64,000 bases of DNA from Metallyticus violacea. Its lineage: Eukaryota > Arthropoda > Insecta > Mantodea > Metallyticidae. The DNA lies in NCBI GenBank assembly GCA_030762175.1, contig CM060835.1, positions 83,052,501 through 83,116,500 of the forward strand, written 5' to 3'. A program made the translations under genes and the position numbers. Shown piece after piece: positions 35,400-46,496 of the stretch (position 1 is the stretch's first letter; every line of letters starts with the position of its first letter). Under the pieces are notes generated by a model. It worked only from the letters and a program-made list of their open reading frames with translations, was not told the origin of the DNA and searched no databases.

Positions 35400-37517
35400 T
35401 AATGAGCAAAAGCTCAGTAAAGACCCTAAATTAAAAACACATTTTAGAAAGTATTGTAAAATACTTAGGAAAGTCATAAAAGCAGCGAAAGGCCTCCATT
35501 ACAAAACACTTATCAATCAGTCAAAAAACAAAATAAAAACTTAAATGTAAAATTGGAACTTAAACACAGTGAAGCCAATCATATTAATGGATATCATTGT
35601 ATGATTAGTTGAACTACACACTACCATACTTTTATAAAAAGTAAGTGAAGCTTTAAGAGTGTGTAGTTCAACTAATCATACAATGATATCCATTAAAATA
35701 AAAACTACTTGGAATATAATAAAACAAGAAACAGGCAAAAATCTGCAACAAGACGATGCATTAATCTTAAATATTAACAATCAAGAGATACAATACCCTG
35801 CAGACGTAGCAAATGAGTTTAATGATTACTTTCTTAATGTAACAAAAAATTTAAATTTATATTCTGGTGATAAAAGAGATGCTTTAAAAATTTTACAATC
35901 ATCAACTCCCCCTCATAATAATGAATTCAAGCCAGGTATCACTACCCCACTAGAAATCAGTAATATCATTAGGAAACTAAAATCAAAAAACTCTTCTGGC
36001 TATGATGAGATCAACAGCAAAGTCATAAAGGCCTGTGCAAAGGAAATAAGTACCCCCATTAGTCACTTGTGTAATGAATCTTTAGCATTGGGTGTATTTC
36101 CTGAGAGGCTAAAATACTCAATAGTGAGGCCTCTGTACAAAAAGGGAGAAAAGATAAATGTCTCTAATTATAGACCTATAGCTATTTCACCTACATTTTC
36201 TAAGGTGTTTGAGAAAGTAATGTACAATAGGCTTTACCATTACCTTGAAAGTAACAATATTCTAGTTAGTGACCAGTTTGACTTTAGAAAAGGAATTTCA
36301 ACAGAAAATGCAATCTATAAACTCACTAATGAAATTTTAATTGCATTTAATGAAAGAACACATGTAGGAGGAATATTTTGTGACTTAGCTAAGGCTTTTG
36401 ACTGTGTCAATCATGAAATTCTGATAGATAAATTAGCTTTCTATGGAATAAAAAGCCAATATTTAAAATGGTTTATATCCTACCTTGACAAAAGGAAACA
36501 AAAAGTAGTGATAAATTGTCCCTTCAAAAATAAAAACAATGCATCGAAGTGGGGAATGATTAACCATGGAGTGCCTCAAGGATCTGTTATGGTCCTCTTC
36601 TTTTTCTAATATATATAAATGACCTCTCCTTATCTATCCAAGATGTAGGAAATGCTGTTCTATTTGCAGATGACACAAGCATATTGATAAATGGAAACAG
36701 CCTTAATGATTGTGTCATTAAACTAAATCTGGTTCTCAGTTCATTGTGTGTATGGTTCAAAGCAAACAAATTGTCTCTAAATCTAGATAAAACAAATGTT
36801 ATGAAATTCATTACTCTCAGATCTCCAGATCCACAATTACAGATAGGATATTATAACAGTGTACTTTCACAAACCAAATACATTAAATTCCTTGGTTTAA
36901 TAATTGATAACCATCTGAACTGGAAAGATCACATTGATCTTATTACACCTAAACTAAGCAGTGCATGCTATGCAATACGTGCATTAGTAATGTTGGAGTC
37001 AATTAAGACTTTAAAACTAGTTTATTATGCTTATTTCAACTCAATAATGAAGTATGGTCTAATATTTTGGGGAAATTCAGTTAAAAGTGAATGTGTCTTC
37101 CTTTTACAGAAAAAAGTCATATGAATAATTGCTGGTACACACAGCAGACATTCATGCAGAAAGCTCTTTAGGAAATTTGAAATTTTAACTCTTTCTGAAT
37201 ATATTTTATCCCTCATGAACTTTTATATAAGAAATAAACAAAAATTTGTTCAAAATCAAAATATACATGACAAGAATACTAGACAAAAAGCAAATCTACA
37301 TCGCCCAATTTCAGCACTTTCATGCCATCAAAAAGGCATTTATTATGAGTGCATTTTAGTATATAATGCTCTTCCCTCTAGCCTAAAAGCCTTAATAAAC
37401 AATGACAATTCCTTTAAATCTGCTCTTAGAAAATACCTATGTAAAAAGGCCTATTATTCTGTAAAGGAATATATGAGTGACAATAGTATACTGCACAACA
37501 TATCAATGTATATGTAA
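35400..37517 (+). pseudogene. LINE B copy 2 reverse transcriptase ORF
   Basis: Around the hairpin insertion the frame reads LHYKTLINQSKNKIKT then TWNIIKQETGKNLQ, showing that the ORF was continuous before insertion. RT landmarks are KSKNSSGYDEINSKVIKACA, LYKKGEKINVSNYRPIAISP, FDFRKGISTENAI, GGIFCDLAKAFDCVNHEILI (motif A), NHGVPQGSV (motif B) and VLFADDTSILI (motif C, near 36665). FLGLIIDNHLNWKDHI follows, then a C-terminal thumb/connection region to 37517. One base lost in motif B near 36595 shifts the frame, and a stop lies at 37122. Few lesions for its age suggest fairly recent activity of the family. Confidence 0.8.
35542..35694 (-). mobile_element. Hairpin element 6, inserted in LINE B ORF
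   Basis: The signature is at the left (taaatgtaaaattggaact, cacagtgaagcc). The arms ggatatcattgtatgattag and ctaatcatacaatgatatcc enclose a shortened tip. Exact 12-bp duplication AAAATAAAAACT at 35530-35541 and 35695-35706. Excision of element plus one duplication restores the LINE reading frame. Confidence 0.85.
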
Positions 37518-38211
37518 ATATGTATTAATAAAAGTTGTATGATTGATTTGTCTGTTTTTGGTGTTGGTTGAGTTGTTCTAAGTATTCTTTTTTATTTTAT
37601 TGTACTTATTTATGTAGATGTAAACAAATTTTTGTAAATGCAGATTGAAAACTACTGTGGTATTTGTATATGACAAGTTCAATGTTCGTAGGTCTCTGTG
37701 GCTGCTTCACGAACTCACTGAATGCTCCGAGAACTAAACTAAACTAAACTAATGTAACAATGCACATTTCTTCTTTGTTTAGAAACTGCAAATAACCGCT
37801 TTCAAAGAGATTCCACCTAAAATGATTCAGTTTCCTTTTATTTGCCAACTCTAACGCAAGTATTAATGAAAAGTATGCTTCTGTTGGGCGAAACAGTTAA
37901 TTTAGCAGCTTTAGGGCCCTTGTAATTGAGAAACATCTGTTGGAGTTGGTGCAGTCAAACAAATGAGCTGCAAGCACTGACCAATTTTGTAGGTCTCCCC
38001 CAGTATTTCTGGCATTCACATGAGGTTCCAAGATCACCAATCCAGTTGCAAGAGCCTGTACTAGAGTGAGTATAATAAATTTTAAATCACTTAATGATTC
38101 ACTATTCACTCATGTCCCACAAGGAGGTGCTAGAGTTGCCTACTTCATTTTCCACATATATCTGGCATCTGCTTATGAAATTACTCCTGATCCTTCTTAG
38201 TTCTCTTTGAA

Positions 38212-38367
38212 AAATTAAATGCTCTCTTGACAATTTATCTTTATCCTTTACTTTATCTAAAGTGAGTGGATAATGAATAGTGTTGCATAAATTAAATGCT
38301 CTCTTGATAATTTATCTCTATCCTTTACTTTATCTAAAGTGAGTGGAAAAAAGAATAGCATTGCATA
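38212..38367 (+). repeat. Tandem duplication, unit 77 bp
   Basis: Both units read aaattaaatgctctcttga ... ctttatctaaagtgagtgga with only a few differences. Confidence 0.8.
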
Positions 38368-39026
38368 ATTGAACTTATCATGTGGGAATTTCTCCTAAAA
38401 TAATCTGACAAAATGAGCAGACACAATTTGTTTCCTTCACTCTTCAAATGACTCTGATTGAGTGACATGAGACACAAGGCCAAAGCAGCAGTTTAATAAG
38501 ACCTGCCCTCCAGCCCCATGTCATGCAGTCTGGCATTAAGTATTGGGCAATGCAGTTCTCTGCTACCACATCCTTATCCAGTAGCTGGATACTCGATAGT
38601 ATTTCTGTCATTAAATCACAGTTTCTGACAGATAATTATAATAACTATACAAGTATTAAATTGAAAACCCCAATTTAGATTATTTTCTGCCCTTTAGAAT
38701 GCACAGTCTTTGAAAGTAATAACCCATAATTGAATACATTTTTACTAAAACACACATGTCAGAAAAACATAGTTTTAAGATGTACAAAAAAATCAATGAC
38801 ATGTGCCATTTCTCCATCAAACAGCATTCAGAGGGTATAGGTAGACATGTCAGAAATACATAGACATGTGTATTTTCATCTGGAAATGACAACTCCACAC
38901 GTAATACGCAAGTTCCTGACCATAACTCCATTTTGCAAAAAAAGTCAAGTGCAGTTTTGGAAAAAAACAATTCAATTATTTATTATATGATTAATGCACT
39001 ATGATTAAAAAAAATTACACTAACAT

Positions 39027-39230
39027 TTATGGCATCTTACATCTTTCATACCTTTTATGTTCTCTGGCACTTGACTCATTGTCAGGTATTACAATTTCCA
39101 GAGCCTCTGAAGAATTATCATCTGAGCAATCATCCTCATACACTTCCAATTTGAATGTAAAAGACTGGTGATTTTCACTGCTATTATTTCCAACTGGTGA
39201 AGTAGCATTTTCATCTTCATCCAAGTCCAT
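39027..39230 (-). CDS. Small acidic ORF of unknown nature
   Basis: A minus-strand ATG-started frame of 67 codons reads MDLDEDENATSPVGNNSSEN and then is rich in D, E, S and N (VYEDDCSDDNSSEALEIVIP), ending ERCKMP. Acidic low-complexity starts like this occur in some transposases and nuclear proteins. It has no visible partner exons and no recognisable domain. It may be an exon of a nested gene or chance. Confidence 0.25.
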   Translation of the reverse strand: MDLDEDENATSPVGNNSSENHQSFTFKLEVYEDDCSDDNSSEALEIVIPDNESSAREHKRYERCKMP

Positions 39231-40127
39231 GCTTTAAAAGTTTTATACAAATTGATTTATGTAAACTGATCTGAAAAAATAGCAGAAGCTGAAGGTATTG
39301 TATTAGTATTTTTCTGAGGGTATTGTATCACTATTCCTTTAACTACAACCTTTTATTTGAGATTTATAATCTCCATTGCCTCCCACACTATTACTGTTTA
39401 ATTTACCCCTCTTTCCACAAAAGTTTCAATGGTTAATTTTAAAGCAATTGTAACCCTAAATATGCATAAACCTGAGATGCACTCAACCCTTAAATAAGTA
39501 GTGAAAGCTTGTCTCAATAGCAAGGTCTGGACCAACTTTATGACATAACCACCTCACAATGTTACAAACCCTTTGTCACTTGAGTTATTTGCAGCCAGCA
39601 ATACAAATTGTTTTACCTTTGTTATTGAAAAATATTATGCATATTCATATAATAATGATGCCGTTTTTATTTTGTATATTAACAGCATTTAATAGAATTA
39701 TACAAACATAAGAAACTAAGGAGCTAACAATGCAATACAAAAACAGCATAATTGTGCACTTCTATTGAGCTTTTTCCTATTTCTTCAGTAAATTTCTGTA
39801 TAATTCTGTGATATTTCTCAATGTGGCATATAAAAAAAGAAAAGAGTACAAAAAGTGTGTATTGGACACAATTCTGCAGTGTTGGTGTGGCTCCATGAAA
39901 CCATTCCAGAATGGGCTCTGATTTTAAAAACAGGATATGGTGCATTTGAAAACTGATATGTAACAATTGAGTGAAAGACCATGGAGTGAAAGATCAACTG
40001 CAATGATCCTTAAACTAAATACAGCATTTACTTAATGCAAAATGCAAGCTTCAGAATGAGTCTCCCCTTCATTTATGCTATAACATTTAACATATTTTTC
40101 AAACATTTATCTTGGTTTTGCATACAT

Positions 40128-40432
40128 AAGGTTTAAAAGTGCAAGTAATCTTATTTGTTTAGTAAACACTAGCTGGTTTGAACAGTGAATAGTTCAAATA
40201 AAGCTCCTCTGTAATAAAATATGATCCAATGTACAAGTTGTATTAAAAGTTTCCAAGATTACTTTAAAATGTGTGCATATTACTGTAAAATATATATTAT
40301 TAAAATATATTTTCATATAAGTTACAGGATTTGAAGTCTTCTTTTGTGTAAAAACCTATCAATGTCATATCTGTTTATTTACGCTCTGTACATAATTAGA
40401 TAGTTGATGAAATAATATGCCAAAATCATTTT
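40128..40432 (-). repeat. Unclassified interspersed repeat, segment 2 (copy b)
   Basis: Inverted counterpart of 29515-29817. Shared blocks include ctgttcaaaccagctagt and tacagtaatatgcacacatt (minus strand). Confidence 0.65.
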
Positions 40433-40480
40433 TCACGGGGCAACAGATAGGTTACATTATTTTAATATATATATACATTT

Positions 40481-40598
40481 CACTTGAGACACAAGTGTGT
40501 AGAGTGAGTGAAGTCCGCTATTGCTTGGGTTTGCATGATTGCAGTTTCAGCAACAGATTCCACTGGTGATTTCAGCCCTGCTTGTGACGCCAAGCGGC
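40481..40598 (-). repeat. Unclassified interspersed repeat, segment 1 (copy b)
   Basis: Minus-strand match to 28748-28860 (agggctgaaatcaccagtgg). It lies only about 50 bp from segment 2 here against about 650 bp in copy a, so copy a carries insertions (one is hairpin element 3) or copy b a deletion. Confidence 0.5.
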
Positions 40599-40599
40599 T

Positions 40600-43090
40600 G
40601 CTTTTTTTTTTTAATGGAGGGGCCCTGGCACCTACCATGCACTAAGCCTATGCTACAAGATGGATGGGAAGCAGGTGAGGTGGTGTCGGGTACTGCCCAA
40701 GCAACCAGATGTTAGTGGGTGTTCACTATAAAGACGCCCAACTTACAAGGGAGTAAGCCAGACTAGAATAGGGCTAGGTTTCTGACCTTGGCACTGAGTG
40801 CTCAGAGCAGGACCTAGGTTTAGTGGAAGTATTACATGCACATGCTAAGTTGGATCTAAAGGTGTGGGTGTCATGCCTAAATTTAATATGTACTTATTGA
40901 TTATGTCGTTGGGTTATGCTGACCAGAAGATGTGATGGCGGTAGTGTCCTTGGAATGGGATCTATGAGCTCTGGAACATATCAGAGTAAAAGAAAATTTA
41001 TGGTTAATTAATAGTTAGCCAGAGGCTTTGTGCTTTGGACATGTCAGAATGAGTACATCTTCATCATCCTTTTGTGTAATAGTATGTATTTGACTTATTG
41101 TTAATGATTTATGTATGTCGTTGGCGATTGTTAATTTTTTTTAATAAAATGTGCATGTATATCTCTAGCATAGCATCCTAGCAATTCATCTAGTTGGTCA
41201 TCATGCATTTAGGGAGGCCCATGTTCCCTCTGGCCACCCCAGATGGAATGTTTGTGAGGACTTCGAGGGGCCTACTGCTGGTCTGGGTGAGTGGCTGTGC
41301 ACAGGTTATTCAGGTAATCTTGTATGGAAATCTGCTTATGATGTTTTGTTAAGGGAATAGTGCGATCAAATACAGCAAGAGGCATCTTGTGTTTTCCGAT
41401 ATGTATTGTGTGTTTTTCAGTGTGCTAATAAGTTGGGTTGTGATGATCTAGGCATCTATCGTATAGGTCTGAAGCTAGGTTTCTTTATGAACTCCTCTAT
41501 GGTGTGCAGTTTAAGGTTATCATGCAATGGTTCCATCAGTGTGGGTTTGTAAGTCTTGGTTATTATGTGCACTATTTTGTTTTGGAGGTATTGTAGTGAT
41601 TTAATGTGTGGCAGTGCAGTGGCCCCTATTATTGGTCTGATGAGCGTTTTGCATAGTGTAAGGCCCATGCGGGTGTTGTCATTATCTCTGTTGAGTATTG
41701 GGAGTAATCGACTAAGCTGGTTATTTGCCTTTTTCTTGATCTGCTTTATAAGCTTTGCAAATGTTAGTTTGGAGTCTAGATGTACCCTTAGTTATTTGGC
41801 TTCAGTGGTCCAGATAATATTTTCTTGGAGTAATTTAAGTAGGGCCAATTGCCTCTGATGTGTTTGATGTCTAGTAAAGAGCACTGCTTGGGAATTTTTG
41901 GTATTAACTTGGATTCTCCATTTTTTCAGCCAGGGCTCAATTTCGCTCAGAGCTGTTTGTAATCTGATTGCTGCTTAGGGCAGGTTTCTATGATAGTACA
42001 GTTATCATAGTGTTATCTGCATAGATTGAGAGTGTTGTGTTGATGATTTTCGGTATGTCATTTATGTATAAGTTAAACAAAAGGGCCATAATATAGTGCC
42101 CTGTGGTACACCTGCTCGTATTGGCCTTACTATTGAGAAGGTGTTATCTAGTTTAATGCTAAAGGCTCGGTCTGTTAGGTAGTGGGCTATAGTTTTGTAA
42201 TCGTATCGCACATCTAGTGCTCTTAATTTATACTATAATCCAGGATCATATATTGAGTCTAATGCTCTTTGGATGTCTAGGGCAATAATTCCCGTTGACC
42301 TTTTGTTATTAAAACCATTGGTTATGTTCTCTACGTATGTGATGAGCTGTAGTGTTGTTGAGTGTTTAGCTCTGACTCCAAATTGCTCATTGATGAGTAT
42401 CTTGTGCTTAATTATATTGCAATGAGGCGCTTTAATATTATTTTTTCAAATATCTTGTTTAATTCATTTAGCAGACTAATAGGCCAGTAGTTATTAGCAT
42501 GGGCAGAATATTTCCCTGGTTTGGGGAACATAAGGACTTTGGCAAGCTTCCATTCGGATAGTAGCCATTTTGTAGGCAGTAGTTGCTAATTTTGGTTAGT
42601 ATTTGCAGAGCTTTTTGTTAGATGCTTTAGGACCAAATTTGGTATGTCATTCGGACCTGGTGCCTTCTGGTCATTGAGGTGGAATATGATCCATTTTATC
42701 TGTTATATATGAGTTTTACATATTTTATTGCATGTAGGGGCTGTTAGTATGTTTGCCGCAGCTTCTTCAACATTTGTACTAAAGATGGGGTCCTGCGGGG
42801 CGTCATTATACTGGCATGCCTTTTCTAGCGCATCTGCCAGAATTTATGCTTTTTCTTCATCTGTTTCTGCATAGTCGGTCACGTTATTAGTTTTATGAAG
42901 GAGCCTTTTTAGTTAAATGCCAGACTTGTCTGTTATCGAGTTGCATGCTTATAATCGTTTGGTTCCATTGCTGCTGCATTTGGCATTTAACTCGTGTTTT
43001 AATTTCACAATTAAGTACAGTCATGTCAATTTTATGCCTAAGTAGGCGTGATCTCTGCCACTTGCATCTTTCGTAGTCTCAAAAATAAAG
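40600..43090 (-). mobile_element. Jockey-clade LINE (LINE C), 5'-truncated
   Basis: Reading the minus strand from 43090 gives the linker typical of insect Jockey elements, then decayed RT pieces: LSPCSPNQGNILPMLI-like text near 42490, a damaged motif A near 42290, FFLYINDMPKIINTTLSIYA near 42080 and ADNTMI as the remains of motif C. The C-terminal domain (41668-41456) reads LIRPIIGATALPHIKSLQYL then IEEFIKK, matching the 'YAAPVWG...LQVLQNK...TIEEFI' region of Jockey. The 3' UTR runs to an A-tract (poly(T) on the + strand) near 40605. The many stops indicate an old copy. Confidence 0.7.
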
Positions 43091-44779
43091 TTTAAATTAT
43101 AAATGCACATTGTAGTGTTGAAGATGATCAAAATAGCATTAGGGAATTTTATACAGTTAGTTTAGTGCTTTCTATTGCAAGAAATAAAAGTTTAAAGGGT
43201 AAAGTATTAATAGATTTGTGTTGAAATTATGTAATATGGTTGGCAAGAAGTGCTTAATTAGCACTGATAATCCACATTAAATTTCATTTTATGATGCCTT
43301 ATAAATGCTAATTTTTAAAGTGCAACAAAACAGATTGTGAAACAAACATTCAGATTCACCAAGGCTGGAATTTTTGTAATCCAAAGATCCCTTTTAGTTC
43401 CAGCTCCCATCTCTTCTTTGGCCGTTAATAAGCAAATGTGTTTTATGCCAATAAAAAACGTTTATTGCTTTTCCATTTCAAATGGGTGAAGAACTGCCTA
43501 AAAATCTTTACCCTTGGTGTAGAATTCTTTTGCAGTACCCTACATTAGCTACATTTTCTGAATAATGAATATGCAGCGATTGCATGTGCTTTCTTAGGTG
43601 TTTTTTTTTTTAACGGCTTTAATCTCTCTAATCTGGATCATCATTTTCCAAGAATTGTGCTTTAGTTTTAGCATACAAAGAATATTTCCATTTACTTGTC
43701 TTTATGATTACTAGAGTATATTGAATGCTATTCATTATGAACATATTAAATGTTGTATACCTGTTCCTATTTACTGAATTTATTTATATTCAGCTGCATA
43801 GAGAGAAAATAAAAATCCAGATTTATTGAAATGATATTTCATGTTTATACATATGATTTGATAAATAATGGCTGCGTGAAATTTGTAGGCAAAAATTGAA
43901 TAGGAATTTCGTTTGCTTTATTTACACTTTGTATAAAAAGGGTAGTCTACAACCCGGAGTTATGTCTGCTAATCACATACTTACAACAAATCTAAACATC
44001 AGTACCCTAATATAATTATACTATAACTATTACTCCTCATAAATGCCTTCTGAATTTAAATTTTACAGAGTGTAAAGAAATATTCATGCAGCAAAAAAGA
44101 AAAATTACTTATAATGGGAGCCAAATCTGGAAAATCAAATATGTTTCTTTTTCAAAAACTTGCAGGTTCTGCCAAAGACCTATCAACACACACTTTTACT
44201 AGTAAACTTGTTTCTACATAATAGAGAAAGCATTGCAATTAATAAGTTAGTAGATAATAAAAATATTTATAAATAATGATTTTCATAATATTATACAAAA
44301 CCTATCATATCAAAATGGCTACATTATTGGCAATAAAATATTCGATATGAGTATATTTATATGTGTGGACATAAAGGAATAAAGTAACTTAACACTAAAT
44401 ATTCTGGGTAAATTTAAAAAGGATCTTAATCTTTCACATCTTCAGTTCAGATGTGAATTCTAGACATTTCATACTTCTGTGTGAATATTACTGTATGTTT
44501 CTCATTTACAAATGTACCAGCCTTTGAAAGTATTGATTAATTAATTTATTTGTTGAGTACTAAGCAAAATACAACAGAAATAAAAGTTCTGGCCCAGGCC
44601 ATTTTTCCTATAGACCATTATAATCTTTTAAAAGTAAATGCTTGCATGTATCTGAAGAGGCAGGTATTCTAAATCTCTCTCTCGCTACTTTTGAAAGTAT
44701 TGAGTAATTTGGTAACGTTTTACCACAACAGCAGGGAATTTGCAGTCCTTGGGTAATAAGCCTTCCTACAAGAATCGTG
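43091..44779. other. Intronic sequence
   Basis: Nothing recognised except, near 44589, a 17-bp match to the LINE A 3' end. Confidence 0.45.
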
Positions 44780-45045
44780 TCAGTCCTGGTGGTGTAGTGA
44801 TAACCATACTTGCCTCCTAAACCCAAGATCACAGGTTCAATCCCGGCCATAATTGACAGGCGTAAAAATTCTAAGTGTGCCTTTCTTTGGAAGAAAAGTA
44901 AAGTCATGGGTTCCATGTCATGGATTTACAATGCGTAAAAGAATCTCAACCGTGAAAAAAGAGGTCTCTGACCAAAATTTATCAGCCATTTCACATCCTG
45001 ATTTGAAAGGGACGCTGATGACCTGAAATGCAGGTCAACAACTGC
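44780..45045 (+). mobile_element. SINE-R (tRNA-Arg-like head), middle-aged copy
   Basis: The head reads gtcctggtggtgtagtgata, with anticodon-arm text ttgcctcctaaacccaag and box B aggttcaatccc. The body follows to gacgctgatgacctgaaatg. About 80% like the 52382 copy by eye. No clear A-tail. Confidence 0.75.
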
Positions 45046-45587
45046 AGGATCTTTGCACGTCCTCCATTCCTCCCTGTGTACCACTTTCTGAATTGAAATA
45101 TAACTAATGGTATACGCTAGTTTTTATAATTTACAGAAAATTGTATCAATTTTGACTTATGTTGAGGTTGAAAATTTTGCATCTTTCAGTCTAATTCGAC
45201 CCATAAGGAAGATTCACTTTTGCTAGTTTTTGTGATTTTCTTTACTGCAAACTGAGTTTGTTACTGTCACTGTGAATTAAATGCTTTTGTAGCTAAATCT
45301 AGTGTTTTTTGTACTTCTTCTGGAATACTAGAGCTAAAATATCCAGGTATTCTCCATCTAGATTCTAAAAAAAGTGCTAAACTTCTGCTATATTCACTAT
45401 TTTTTAATTTATGGGAATTTGTTCATATAAAACTTCTAATACAGAGAACACAGAGGCATTGAACTTCTATTTTAATGTGGCTTTACATACTTAAACCGTG
45501 TGTTATGCATGGACTTGCTCCCAGCATATGTTTTCCCCCATTTAAATGTTTGATTATTTCTTCAAATGGTTTCAATATTATGCACCT

Positions 45588-45650
45588 TTTTTTTTTTTTT
45601 TTTTTTTGGTATTTAATGCCCGTTTTTACTACTGAAGTACCACAGATGGT
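45588..45650 (-). mobile_element. SINE-S 3' fragment
   Basis: Only the last 40 bp of the SINE-S body (ggtatttaatgcccgttttt, actactgaagtaccacaga) and a poly(T) run of about 20 on the + strand. Strong 5' truncation. Confidence 0.55.
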
Positions 45651-45689
45651 ATATTATGCACTTCGGCACAGTTTCCTAGTCTTTCTTTG

Positions 45690-46022
45690 AAAATTTAGGG
45701 AATATATTATGCTCAATGTTATTGTTACTCTTAGTATGTCCATCATTTCTATAAAATGACTGAATATGTAGAATTCAGTTCTGCCATGTGATAAAAATTT
45801 TTGAAAATCTATTCCATAAGTGTTTTGATATTCTAAAAGGCTTATTGTTGGCAGTTTTATTATGTTTAATATGCACAACAGTATTTTCACCTTTTTGTGT
45901 AATGAATTTATGATTTTTGGTGTCTCTTGAACAATTAAATGAGATAACAGCCAAAATCCTTCCATTTAAGATCTGTTGAACTAATGTTTGTAGTGTTGTC
46001 TGTAACAACTTTTAGAACTTTT
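45690..46022 (-). pseudogene. hAT (Activator/ZBED-like) transposase fragment
   Basis: Two overlapping minus-strand frames together resemble the RNase-H core of Ac/ZBED-type hAT transposases. One reads a VTDNTTNI-like start, where hAT proteins have 'TDNASNI' with a catalytic Asp. The other continues with LIVQETPKIINSLHKKVK, LLEYQNTYGIDFQ and FIEMMDILRVTI. In intact relatives these are 'LNLIVQ...I..L..KVK', a substrate loop and the RWNST region. Here TRWNST is replaced by TEFYIF. No termini are recognised. One frameshift lies near 45935. Confidence 0.55.
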
Positions 46023-46449
46023 TTAGATGAAGTTGTCTATAATGGATTTTTATCTTTCAGCCAAGTTATTATTTGCATGTGATCCATCCAGTGGTGATTA
46101 GTCCAGCAGTAAGGTATTTAGCTCATAATTTTCAGTTAGAAAATGAATGGTAACAGCCAAATATAAATCATTATTTTTTTGAAGTGCATGACTTTCTTGT
46201 GAGACAATGCAATAAATAAATTTTTACTACACATTTGTGAGACATTGCTGATATGTTGCTGGTAGAAAACTAAAGGGTATTACATTTCTATTTTATGGAT
46301 TCAAACATTAATAAATTGTTAAATCCACAGTTTCCATAATGGAAAAAGATTGATAAACTTTCACATTTGAGTTTGGCTGATCTTTTCTTTGGAGGAAACT
46401 TGAAATGTGCACCTATTGAACTGTACTTATTTTGTGAATAAATGAATAC

Positions 46450-46496
<47 letters not shown>

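Larger units (their letters stand above)
35334..37752 (+). mobile_element. LINE B copy 2 (CR1/Jockey-like), 5'-truncated
   Basis: This is the best copy of the LINE B family. It starts in the linker between endonuclease and RT and runs through RT to a 3' UTR that ends in a pentanucleotide tail (aactaaactaaactaaacta, 37732-37751). Such short tandem tails, in place of poly(A), are common in CR1/L2/Jockey-type LINEs. A hairpin element (35542-35694) is inserted in its coding region with a 12-bp target duplication, so that insertion is younger. Related copies are at 14190-16010 and 48385-49215. Confidence 0.8.
37753..40127. other. Intronic sequence
   Basis: Contains the 77-bp tandem duplication and the acidic ORF at 39027-39230. 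A short repeated phrase (acatgtcagaaayacatag) occurs at 38754 and 38845. Otherwise nothing recognised. Confidence 0.45.

Noticed and set aside
45475..45690. Plus-strand open frame containing FFFFFFF
   Set aside because: It arises from the poly(T) of a SINE-S fragment and the antisense of a hAT remnant.
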